From Streptomyces cyaneofuscatus (lineage in GTDB: Bacteria; Actinomycetota; Actinomycetes; Streptomycetales; Streptomycetaceae), in the NCBI RefSeq assembly GCF_000718135.1, contig NZ_JOEM01000006.1:124001-188000 (forward strand): a DNA stretch of 64,000 bases, read 5' to 3'. Shown piece by piece: positions 16,589 through 24,305 of the stretch (its first letter is position 1; each line of letters opens with the position of its first letter). The notes under the pieces were generated by a model. The model did not search any database, was not told the origin of the DNA, and saw only the letters and a program-made list of their open reading frames with translations. The position numbers and the translations under genes were made by a program.

Positions 16589-17143
16589 ATGCTCCCTGAA
16601 GTTCGCCCCCATCTGTCCACCCATCTGACCGATCAGCTGGAACATCAGCTGGGCCCCTCTTCGGGAACCAGCCGGCTCGACGTGGAGCGCCTCGCAGGCA
16701 TCGCAGTGGTTGCAGCAGCCCACTCCGGTGGCTACGCGGCAATCGGCCATCTCCTCGGACTGCTGGCCGCGCTCCCCGCCCCTACCGAGGCAGGAGAACG
16801 CTTCTGGTCGGACCTGTGGAGGTCTTCAGGCACTGCCTACCTACTGCCCGCCACTATCAAGGCCGGCGTACTCGAATCACTGACCGGCGAAGGAACCACC
16901 CTGGCCCGACAGATTCTGTCTGCCGTCGACGAGATGACCCCACCCCAACGCCTCGCAGCCGGAGAGGTTATCGGCCAGGCCCTCATCGAGTCCGACCACC
17001 TCCCCGACCTCAAGACACAAGTCATCGGCGAACTATGGATCCGCGATCTCGAACTCACCGCCTGGCATGTCCTGCACGCCGACCGCAGGTCGGACGATGC
17101 TGTAGGGCGGAAAGCCTTCCTCAAAGCTTGGTCGAGCGTCTGA
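16589..17143 (+). CDS. hypothetical protein
   Basis: The protein has 184 aa from ATG 16589 with AAGGAT upstream. It is largely helical (LDVERLAGIAVVAAAHSGG; LARQILSAVDEMTPPQRLAA; LIESDHLPDLKTQVIGELW) and soluble, with no motif that I recognise. It is divergent from the TrhA-type gene. It could be a HEAT-like or four-helix protein. The function is unknown. Confidence 0.55.
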   Translation: MLPEVRPHLSTHLTDQLEHQLGPSSGTSRLDVERLAGIAVVAAAHSGGYAAIGHLLGLLAALPAPTEAGERFWSDLWRSSGTAYLLPATIKAGVLESLTGEGTTLARQILSAVDEMTPPQRLAAGEVIGQALIESDHLPDLKTQVIGELWIRDLELTAWHVLHADRRSDDAVGRKAFLKAWSSV

Positions 17144-17697
17144 GAGCAGGCTCTCGAGGTGGGATCGGCAACGGCGCGTCCGCGTCGGACGACAGCCGCT
17201 CGCTCGGGCTCGCTCAGCTGGGTCGTAAGTGACGTGCCGCAACCCTGCGGCACACCACAGGGCGCTTCCCCCCTCAAAGCACTCGGCCCAGCGCACAAGC
17301 GGTGGCCGCACTCCCCGCACACAGCGAGGGACATGACGGCCGACGGCGACCAGCAGGCTGGTGGAACAGCGACAGGCAGCTGCTGCTGAAAGATTTCTTC
17401 CCTATGTCGGACCAGCGCAGAGAGCCCTCCGGCCGAACCGCCCCTCCGCAGGCATCAGAAACCATCCCCTTCCCACGGAAGGCGCAGGCTTCCCTGACGC
17501 AGCGTCAAGCACGCTTGTCCACCGGCTGTCCACCGGAGTAAGTGACCGCTAGGTCACCGAAGGGCTCAGCTGACCAAAACTGCAGGTCAGAGCCTTGCCG
17601 GAACTCACAGACGACAGCGAAACGAACCTGCGACCTAAGCATTGAGGCGAACAGGCCATAGGTGACGGATATACCGCGATGTCACGCTCACCAAAAG
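17144..17697. other. gene-free stretch at the right end of the island
   Basis: About 550 bp with no supported gene. Integrases are usually encoded beside the tRNA-proximal attachment site, but I see no recombinase fragment on either strand here. Confidence 0.4.
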
Positions 17698-17782
17698 AGA
17701 AAACCCCAGGTCACGGGCTATGTGACCTGGGGTTCTTCTGAGCCGCCTTCGGGATTCGAACCCGAGACCTACGCATTACGAG
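17698..17782. repeat. right attachment-type direct repeat
   Basis: This is the partner of 5312-5396 (84/85 bp). It covers the tRNA-Thr terminator and 3' half and ends in the anticodon loop. Confidence 0.92.
17702..17734 (-). terminator. tRNA-Thr terminator
   Basis: AACCCCAGGTCAC (17702-17714) and GTGACCTGGGGTT (17722-17734) form a perfect 13-bp stem with a 7-nt loop, followed on the minus strand by a T-rich tail (TTTTCTCTTTT). Confidence 0.85.
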
Positions 17783-17814
17783 TGCGTTGCTCTGGCCAAC
17801 TGAGCTAAGGCGGC
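17741..17814 (-). tRNA. tRNA-Thr, anticodon CGT
   Basis: The minus strand folds into a 74-nt cloverleaf. The acceptor stem GCCGCCT/AGGCGGC, the D arm with GCTCAGTTGGCCAGAGC, the anticodon stem ACGCA/TGCGT around loop CTCGTAA and the T arm with GGTTCGAATCC are all present. The anticodon CGT reads ACG (Thr). CCA is not encoded. Its 3' half is the integration target of the island and remains functional. Confidence 0.95.
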
Positions 17815-17932
17815 ACGCCCTGTCGCACTATGGTGCGATCAGCAGCGGGGCCAAGTCTACACAGTTTCCGGGGGTGCTCCGTACACGGCGCCCCCGGAGG
17901 CGTTTGCCCTGGTCAGAGCGGTTCAGAAGGCG

Positions 17933-19465
17933 TCAGGTGCACTTCTTGCCGTCGGTGGGCGGGGTGCCCTCCAGGAGGTACGTGTTGATCGCCGTGTCGA
18001 TGCAGTCGCTGCCCCGGCCGTACGCCGTGTGGCCGTCGCCGTCGTACGTGAGCAGGGTGCCGGAGGAGAGCTGGGCGGCGAGGGCCTGGGACCACTTGTA
18101 CGGGGTGGCCGGGTCGCGGGTGGTGCCGACCACGACGATCGGGGCGGCGCCCTTCGCCTCGGTGCGGTGGGGGGTGCCGGTGGCCTCGGTGGGCCAGTAG
18201 GCGCAGTTCAGGGAGGCCCAGGCGAAGCCCCGGCCGAAGACCGGGGAGGCCTTCTCGAAGTCCGGGACCGCCTTCTCCACCGCGTCGGGGGTGTCGAAGG
18301 CGGGCGGGAGGTCGAGGCAGTTCACGGCGGCGTTGGCGTACATCAGGTTCGCGTACTTCCCGTCCGGGCCGCGCTCGTAATAGCTGTCCGCCAGTGAGAG
18401 GAGGCCGGAGCCGTCGCTGCGCTGGGCGCCCGCCAGCGCCTCGCGGAGCTGGGGCCAGGCCGCCTCGTCGTACATCGCCGCGATCACGCCGGTCGTCGCC
18501 AGGGACTCGCCGAGCTTGCGCTCCTCGTCGCCGCTCGGGATCGGCTTGGCGTCCAAGTCCTTGAAGAGCTGCTTCAGCTCGGTCGCCGCGTCCGGCGTGG
18601 ACGTGGTGCCCAGCGGGCAGTCCGGCTGCTTGACGCAGTCGGCGGCGAAGGACTGGAACGCTCCCTCGAAGCCCGCCGTCTGGTCGCGGTTCATGTCGAC
18701 GGCCGGAAGGGAGGGGTCCATCGCGCCGTCCAGGACCAGGCGGCCGACCCGCTGCGGGAAGAGGTCCGCGTACGTAGCGCCCAGGAACGTGCCGTACGAG
18801 GCGCCCACATAGTTCAGCTTCTCGTCGCCGAGGAGCGAGCGCAGCACGTCCATGTCGCGGGCCGTGTCGACCGTGGAGACGTACGGGAGGATCTCGCCGC
18901 TCCTCTTCTCGCAGCCCTGCGCGAACTTTTCGAAGGCCGCGCTGAGCTTCTGGACCTCCGCCTCGTCGTCCGGCGTCTGGTCCACCTGCGTGTAGGCGTC
19001 CATCTCCTTGCCCGTCAGGCACTCCACCGGTTCGCTGCGGGCCACGCCGCGCGGGTCGATGGCCACCATGTCGTAGCGGGCCCTGACCGGGGCCGGGTAG
19101 CCGAGTGCCGCGTACCCCTGGAGATAGCTGATCGCGGAGCCGCCGGGGCCGCCCGGGTTCACCAGGAGCGAGCCGATCCGCTTCCCGGGGCCGGTCGCCT
19201 TCTTACGGGAGACGGCGAGGTCGATGTCCCCGTCACCCGGCTTGTCGTAGTCCCTCGGCGCCTTCATGGTCGCGCACTCGAACCCCTCCACCCCGCAGTC
19301 GCGCCAGCTCAGCTTCTGCGTGTAGTACGCCGACAGCGCCTCCGGCGCCGCTGTGCCGGTGGCCGAGGCGTTCGGCGACGAGCCGCCGGCGCTGCAGCCG
19401 GAGATGAGCAGGCCGGCAGTGCCGATCCCGATGGCGAAGGTGCGGAGCAGGCGCCTGGTATCCAT
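17933..19465 (-). CDS. secreted alpha/beta-hydrolase lipoprotein (tripeptidyl aminopeptidase-like)
   Basis: The protein has 510 aa. The N-terminal signal ends in a lipobox, LLISGC (lipidated Cys24). The hydrolase core shows NPGGPGGS (103-110, oxyanion loop), GASYG (221-225, nucleophile Ser223), TTRDPATPY (acid Asp) and DGDGHTAYG (His). This matches the S33-type tripeptidyl aminopeptidase/protease group of streptomycetes that cleave N-terminal peptides outside the cell. ATG 19465 is placed directly before the signal. It is the first conserved gene right of the tRNA. Confidence 0.85.
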   Translation of the reverse strand: MDTRRLLRTFAIGIGTAGLLISGCSAGGSSPNASATGTAAPEALSAYYTQKLSWRDCGVEGFECATMKAPRDYDKPGDGDIDLAVSRKKATGPGKRIGSLLVNPGGPGGSAISYLQGYAALGYPAPVRARYDMVAIDPRGVARSEPVECLTGKEMDAYTQVDQTPDDEAEVQKLSAAFEKFAQGCEKRSGEILPYVSTVDTARDMDVLRSLLGDEKLNYVGASYGTFLGATYADLFPQRVGRLVLDGAMDPSLPAVDMNRDQTAGFEGAFQSFAADCVKQPDCPLGTTSTPDAATELKQLFKDLDAKPIPSGDEERKLGESLATTGVIAAMYDEAAWPQLREALAGAQRSDGSGLLSLADSYYERGPDGKYANLMYANAAVNCLDLPPAFDTPDAVEKAVPDFEKASPVFGRGFAWASLNCAYWPTEATGTPHRTEAKGAAPIVVVGTTRDPATPYKWSQALAAQLSSGTLLTYDGDGHTAYGRGSDCIDTAINTYLLEGTPPTDGKKCT

Positions 19466-19545
19466 CCTGGGAGCGTATCCGGCGGGTGACGAGTCGTCCG
19501 ATTCCCTGCTCAATCGGGTGAACAGGGCCCCGCCTGGAAAACCCT

Positions 19546-20751
19546 CTAGCCCGCCCTCAGCGACATCGTCATCGCCTCCACCGCCAGCAGCGGCGCCACA
19601 TTCCGGTCCATCGCCTGCCGGCACGCGATCACCGCCTCGATCCTGCGCAGCGTCTGCGCGGGCGTCGAGGACTCCGCGACCCGGTCCAGCGAGTCCTGCA
19701 CGTCCACATTGGCGATGGCGATCCGCGAACCGAGCTGAAGCGCCAGCACATCGCGGTAGAAGCCGGTGAGCTCGGTGAGCGCCAGGTCCAGGCTGTCGCG
19801 CTGTGTCCGGGTCTTGCGGCGCTTCTGCTTGTCCTCCAGCTCCTTCATCGCCCCCGCCGTGCCGCGCGGCATCCGGCCGCCCGCGACCCCGCCGAGCGCC
19901 GCCTTGAGGTCCTCGGTCTCCTTGACGTCCACCTCCTCCGCCATCTGCTTGGCGTCGTCGGTGGCCGTGTCGATCAGCTCCTGGGCCGCCTTGAGGCAGC
20001 CGCCGACATCGGCGATCCGCAGCGGGACCTTGAGCACCGCCGCCCGCCGCGCCCGCGCCCGCTCGTCCGTGGCGAGGCGGCGCGCCCGGCCGATGTGCCC
20101 CTGGGTGGCCCGCGCCGCGGAGTGCGCTCTCTCGGGGTCGACCCCGTCGCGGCGGATCAGGACGTCCGCCACGGCCTCCACGGGCGGGGTGCCCAGGGTG
20201 AGGTGGCGGCAGCGCGAGCGGATCGTGGGCAGGACGTCTTCGAGGGAGGGGGCGCACAGCATCCACACCGTGCGCGGCGCCGGCTCCTCGACCGCCTTCA
20301 GCAGCACGTTGCCCGCGCCCTCGGTGAGCCGGTCCGCGTCCTCCATGACGATGACCTGCCACCGGCCGACCGCCGGGGAGAGCTGGGCGCGGCGGACCAG
20401 GTCGCGGGTCTCCTTCACGCCGATGGAGAGCAGGTCCGTACGGATCACCTGGACGTCGGCGTGCGTACCGATCAGGCTCGTGTGGCAGCCGTCGCAGAAA
20501 CCGCAGCCTGGCTCCCCGCCCAGCGCCCGGTCCGGGCTGGTGCACTGGAGCGCGGCGGCGAACGCGCGGGCGGCGGTGGACCGCCCGGAACCCGGCGGTC
20601 CGGTGAACAGCCAGGCGTGGGTCATCTTCGAGCCCTGTTCCAGCGGCTTGCCGTCGGAGACGGCCGTGACCAGCGCGTCGGCGTCCTTGGCGGCAGCGGC
20701 GAGCTGTTCCCTCACCCGGTCCTGTCCGACCAGGTCGTCCCATACGGTCAC
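19546..20751 (-). CDS. holB: DNA polymerase III delta' subunit
   Basis: The protein has 401 aa. Clamp-loader features: VWDDLVGQDRV at the N-terminus, P-loop-like LFTGPPGSGRST, a zinc-binding cluster CGFCDGCHTS and VMEDADRLTEGAGNVLLKAVEEP (Walker B-like plus sensor). Delta' is the stator of the clamp loader that places the beta clamp on DNA. The start is GTG 20751, with AAGG upstream and homology beginning at residue 2. It lies downstream of the thymidylate kinase fusion on the same strand, across a terminator hairpin. Confidence 0.92.
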   Translation of the reverse strand: MTVWDDLVGQDRVREQLAAAAKDADALVTAVSDGKPLEQGSKMTHAWLFTGPPGSGRSTAARAFAAALQCTSPDRALGGEPGCGFCDGCHTSLIGTHADVQVIRTDLLSIGVKETRDLVRRAQLSPAVGRWQVIVMEDADRLTEGAGNVLLKAVEEPAPRTVWMLCAPSLEDVLPTIRSRCRHLTLGTPPVEAVADVLIRRDGVDPERAHSAARATQGHIGRARRLATDERARARRAAVLKVPLRIADVGGCLKAAQELIDTATDDAKQMAEEVDVKETEDLKAALGGVAGGRMPRGTAGAMKELEDKQKRRKTRTQRDSLDLALTELTGFYRDVLALQLGSRIAIANVDVQDSLDRVAESSTPAQTLRRIEAVIACRQAMDRNVAPLLAVEAMTMSLRAG

Positions 20752-20813
20752 CGGCCAGCCCTTCCCATCATCGGATTCCCTGTGCCATCCCATTGTGGGG
20801 GACACCACTGACA

Positions 20814-20853
20814 AGTCCGGCCCGCCCACCCCTCAGGGCGGACGGGCCGGACT
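20814..20853 (-). terminator. terminator after tmk
   Basis: AGTCCGGCCCG (20814-20824) pairs with CGGGCCGGACT (20843-20853), an 11-bp stem just after the tmk stop codon. Confidence 0.6.
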
Positions 20854-20868
20854 CCCGGCAGATGCGGG

Positions 20869-23800
20869 TCAGCCGCGCGGGCGGCGCCCCCGGCCCGTGG
20901 GGCGGTCGTCGTCGTCCTGGCCGCCGAGCAGCTCGTCCGCCAGCGTCGGCAGATCGTCCAGCGGGGTCTCCTCGGCCCAGTCCGGACGGGGACGCTTGCG
21001 GCGGGCGCCGGACTCGTCACCGGTCTGGCCCACGGCCTGCGGGTCCTCCACCTGCGGCAGCTCCCGGGTGCGCTCGTTCTCGCTCTCCGCCGGCGGGGAG
21101 GCCGGGCCCTCGTCCCGGAAGTAGCCCTTGGGCACCCGGTCGGAGGGCTGGTGGTCCCGTACGGGCGGCAGCACCGCCGTCTCGTCGGCGGCCCGAGCGT
21201 CACGGGCACCACGCGCATCACGGGTATCACGCGTATCACGCGTATCACGCGTATCACGCGTATCACGCGATTCCCGAGCGTCACGGCCGTCGCGCCCGCC
21301 ACTCCCGTCACGTCCCGACCGCTCGTCCGTGATCCGCGGCAGCATCGTCGTCTCGTCGTCCCCGGACGGCTTGTCCTCCTCCGGACGCGCCGCGGGCACC
21401 TGCTGCGTGATCTCGTTCGGGTTCACGATCGGCGTGGGCACCGTGAGCTCGTTCTCCGGAACGTTCGGCCCGTGCCCCTCCGACCGAGAGGACGCCTCAG
21501 ACCGGGAGGCACGGGAAGCCGCCTCCGCCCGCTCCGCCTCGGCCCGAGCCGCCTCCGTACGCGCCGCCGCCTCGGCCTCAGCGCGCCGACGCGCCTCCTC
21601 GGCCCGAACCAGCGCCTCCTCCGCCTTCCGCTGCTTCTCCAGGCGGAGCGCCTCGGCCTCCTTGCGGAGCCGCGCCTCCTCCTCGGCCTGCTTGCGGAGG
21701 CGTTCCTGCTCGGCCTCGCTGGCCCGCTCCTCGGCCTCCAGCCGGCGGCGGTCCTCCTCGGCGCGGCGGCGGGCCTCCTCGGCACGCTGCCGGGCTTCCT
21801 CCGCCTGGCGCTCGGCCTCGCGCTGCCGGGCCTCCTCCAGCTCGCGCTGCTTGCGCTCCTCCTCCTCGGCGCGCAGCCGGGCGAGCTGCTCCTGGCGCTC
21901 CTTCTCCAGGCGCTCCTCCTCGGCCTTGCGGGCGGCCTCTTCCTCCGCCTTGCGCCGGGCCTCCTCCTCGGCCTTGCGCCGGGCCTCCTCGATGGCCTCG
22001 ATCTCGGCCTCGGAAAGCGGAAGGAGCCGGTCGAGCCGGTGACGTACGACGGTGGTGATCGCCTCGGGCTCCTGCCCGGCGTCCACCACCAGGTAGCGCG
22101 TCGGGTCGGCGGCCGCCAGGGTCAGGAACCCGGACCGTACGCGCTCGTGGAACTCCGCCGGCTCCGACTCCAGCCGGTCCGGCGCCTCCGTGAACCGCTC
22201 CCGCGCGGTCCGCGGGTCGACGTCCAGCAGCACCGTCAGATGCGGTACGAGGCCACTCGTCGCCCACCGCGAGATCCGGGCGATCTCGGTCGGGGCCAGG
22301 TCCCGTCCGGCGCCCTGATAGGCCACGGACGAGTCGATGTAGCGGTCGGAGATGACGATCGCGCCGCGCTCCAGCGCCGGGCGGACGACGGAGTCGACGT
22401 GCTCGGCGCGGTCGGCGGCGTACAGCAGGGCCTCGGCGCGGTTGGAGAGCCCGGCGGAGGAGACGTCCAGCAGGATCGACCGCAGCCGCTTGCCGACCGG
22501 GGTGGCCCCGGGCTCCCGGGTCACGACGACCTCGTGGCCCTTGGACCGGATCCAGTCGGCGAGCGCCTCGACCTGGGTGGACTTGCCCGCTCCGTCGCCG
22601 CCCTCCAGGGCGAGGAAGAAGCCGGTGGCGGCGGGCGCGACGGCCGGGTCGCCGCCGCGCAGCGCCTCGCGCAGGTCGCGGCGGAGCGGTACACCCGACC
22701 GGTCGTCCGTCTTGGCGAGGACGATCGCGGCGACCGGCAGCAGCAGCGCGCCGATAAGCATCAGCGTGAAGGCCGCCCCGCCGTGGTCGAAGACGAAGTC
22801 ACCGGAGGCGGAGGCCAGGCGGTGCTGGCCGATCGCGGCGGCGAGCAGCGGACCCGCGACCGCGCCGAGCGCGACGAGCACCCGGACGAGGGCCTGGAGG
22901 TGCTCGGTGGTCCGGGCCTGCCGGGACGCCTCGGTCTCCTGGTCGATGATCGCGTGCCCGACGTTCGCGGCGACCCCGGCCGCGTAACCGGCCAGCAGCG
23001 CGATCGCGAGCACGGTGGCGGTGTCCGGCACCAGGCCGAGCGCGAGGAGCGCGATGCCCGTGACGGTCACGGCCAGCGCGAGCAGGCGGCGCCGCGACAG
23101 GGCGGGCAGCACCTTCTGCGCCGTACGGATACCGAGGGCGGTACCGCCGGTCAGCGCGAGGATCAGCAGCGCGAACGTGACGGGCCCGCCGCCCAGGTCG
23201 TAGGCGTGCAGGACGGATACGGCGGCGGCCGCCGCGATCGCCCCGGCGACCACCGCGCAGACGGCGACGACCAGCGGGAGAGCGCCGGTGCGGCCCTTGT
23301 CGGGCCCGCTGCCGGTGGTGGGGCGGCGCAGGCCTTCCAGGGGCGAGCGCGGCCGGGGGGTCTGGGTGTCGGGCAGTTCGAGGAAGTACAGGGTGGAGAT
23401 GGAGGCCGAGAACAGACCGGCCGCCACATACGAACCCAGGGCCGCCTGGTGGAAGGAGAACCACTCCAGGCCCGTGCCGAGGAGGTTGCCGATCAGTGTG
23501 GCGATCAGCAGCACCACCGCGGCGGCGGGAACGGCGAGGAAGTTCGTACGGAGCGACAGCCTGCGCAGGGCGTCGAGGTGGTCGGGGAGCGGGCGGACGG
23601 CGGCGCCCTCGATCGGCGGGGCCGGCAGCAGCGCCGGGGCGGCGCTCTCCTTGGCCACCGTCCACAGGCGCTCGGCGGCGCCCGTCACGAAGACGGTGAT
23701 GAGGATCATCATGGGCGCCTTGTCCGGCACCCAGTCGATCCACAGCGGGGCGATGATCAGCAGGGCGAGCCGCAGCGCGTCCGTCCCGATCATCAGCCAT

Positions 23801-24147
23801 CGCCGGTCCAGTTTTCCGCCGGGTGCCGTGAGCGACGTCAAAGGCCCCAGGAGTACGGCTCCGAAGAGCACGGTGGACAGGATGCGGGCACCGAACACGG
23901 CGGCGACGGCGAAGGCCGCCCCGCGGTATCCGGCCCCGAATGAGCCCTCCAGGACCGCTGCTTGCAGCGACAACAGCACCAGCACGAGAAGGGCGAGTGC
24001 ATCGCCGATACCGCCGACGAGCTGGGCGCTCCACAACCGCTTCAGCGGGGGAACACGCAACAGGGCTCGTACGGCGCGCTCGCGTGAGTCTGCGGCAAGT
24101 GTGTCGGAGGTGGGGCTCACGACCGTTGGCTGCTCGGCTCGCGTCAT
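20869..24147 (-). CDS. tmk: thymidylate kinase fused to an MFS-like membrane domain and a coiled-coil tail
   Basis: The protein has 1092 aa in four parts. Residues ~35-480 are a hydrophobic MFS-transporter-like region with about a dozen membrane segments. Residues ~505-710 are thymidylate kinase: ALEGGDGAGKST P-loop, TREPGATPVG, ALLYAADRAEH lid/DR motif and DRYIDSSVAYQG. It phosphorylates dTMP to dTDP. Residues ~710-885 are an Ala/Glu/Arg coiled coil. The rest is acidic and disordered, with RDT repeats and a conserved-looking end. The same fusion is known to me in S. coelicolor. No separate tmk is seen nearby, so this should be the essential kinase, possibly membrane-tethered. Confidence 0.9.
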   Translation of the reverse strand: MTRAEQPTVVSPTSDTLAADSRERAVRALLRVPPLKRLWSAQLVGGIGDALALLVLVLLSLQAAVLEGSFGAGYRGAAFAVAAVFGARILSTVLFGAVLLGPLTSLTAPGGKLDRRWLMIGTDALRLALLIIAPLWIDWVPDKAPMMILITVFVTGAAERLWTVAKESAAPALLPAPPIEGAAVRPLPDHLDALRRLSLRTNFLAVPAAAVVLLIATLIGNLLGTGLEWFSFHQAALGSYVAAGLFSASISTLYFLELPDTQTPRPRSPLEGLRRPTTGSGPDKGRTGALPLVVAVCAVVAGAIAAAAAVSVLHAYDLGGGPVTFALLILALTGGTALGIRTAQKVLPALSRRRLLALAVTVTGIALLALGLVPDTATVLAIALLAGYAAGVAANVGHAIIDQETEASRQARTTEHLQALVRVLVALGAVAGPLLAAAIGQHRLASASGDFVFDHGGAAFTLMLIGALLLPVAAIVLAKTDDRSGVPLRRDLREALRGGDPAVAPAATGFFLALEGGDGAGKSTQVEALADWIRSKGHEVVVTREPGATPVGKRLRSILLDVSSAGLSNRAEALLYAADRAEHVDSVVRPALERGAIVISDRYIDSSVAYQGAGRDLAPTEIARISRWATSGLVPHLTVLLDVDPRTARERFTEAPDRLESEPAEFHERVRSGFLTLAAADPTRYLVVDAGQEPEAITTVVRHRLDRLLPLSEAEIEAIEEARRKAEEEARRKAEEEAARKAEEERLEKERQEQLARLRAEEEERKQRELEEARQREAERQAEEARQRAEEARRRAEEDRRRLEAEERASEAEQERLRKQAEEEARLRKEAEALRLEKQRKAEEALVRAEEARRRAEAEAAARTEAARAEAERAEAASRASRSEASSRSEGHGPNVPENELTVPTPIVNPNEITQQVPAARPEEDKPSGDDETTMLPRITDERSGRDGSGGRDGRDARESRDTRDTRDTRDTRDTRDARGARDARAADETAVLPPVRDHQPSDRVPKGYFRDEGPASPPAESENERTRELPQVEDPQAVGQTGDESGARRKRPRPDWAEETPLDDLPTLADELLGGQDDDDRPTGRGRRPRG
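21211..21272. repeat. 9-bp tandem repeat inside tmk
   Basis: About five to six copies of CGCGTATCA (minus strand: Arg-Asp-Thr codons) encode a run of RDT tripeptides in the disordered tail of the thymidylate kinase fusion. It stays in frame whatever the copy number. Confidence 0.8.
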
Positions 24148-24240
24148 CCGCCCAGCCTATCGGCAGCGGTGCGGTGACTGTCGGCCCGTCCGAACATATG
24201 GCCGTAGATCACTTCCGGCCAGCTCGCGGAGAGCCCTCTT

Positions 24241-24289
24241 GACGCACTGCTGCCCGGCACCTGGATCAGGTGCCGGGCAGCAGTGCGTC
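24241..24289 (-). terminator. 23-bp perfect hairpin after topA
   Basis: The arms 24241-24263 and 24267-24289 are fully complementary around GAT. The hairpin lies directly after the topA stop. It has no long T tail, as is common for actinomycete terminators. Confidence 0.75.
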
Positions 24290-24305
24290 ACATCGACAGA
24301 ACCGG

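Larger units (their letters stand above)
5312..17782. mobile_element. tRNA-Thr-bounded genomic island, 12.4 kb, no integrase seen
   Basis: The island is bounded by the 85-bp direct repeats. It carries the signalling and cold-stress genes described separately, between genes that otherwise follow conserved Streptomyces order. I read both strands for tyrosine or serine recombinases, excisionase, Rep, FtsK/Tra or phage structural genes and found none. The element therefore looks immobilised, or it depends on a recombinase encoded elsewhere. The insertion point (3' end of a tRNA, tRNA restored) is typical of actinomycete integrative elements. Confidence 0.8.

Noticed and set aside
17933..20743. 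A 936-codon minus frame that would fuse the lipoprotein to upstream sequence
   Set aside because: The upper part is antisense or out-of-frame shadow of holB; the lipoprotein signal at 19465 defines the real start.
21151..23943. Long plus-strand frames (up to 930 codons) opposite tmk and topA
   Set aside because: They are GC-skew shadows: Leu/Gly/Arg/Val-biased, without motifs, opposite clearly functional genes.
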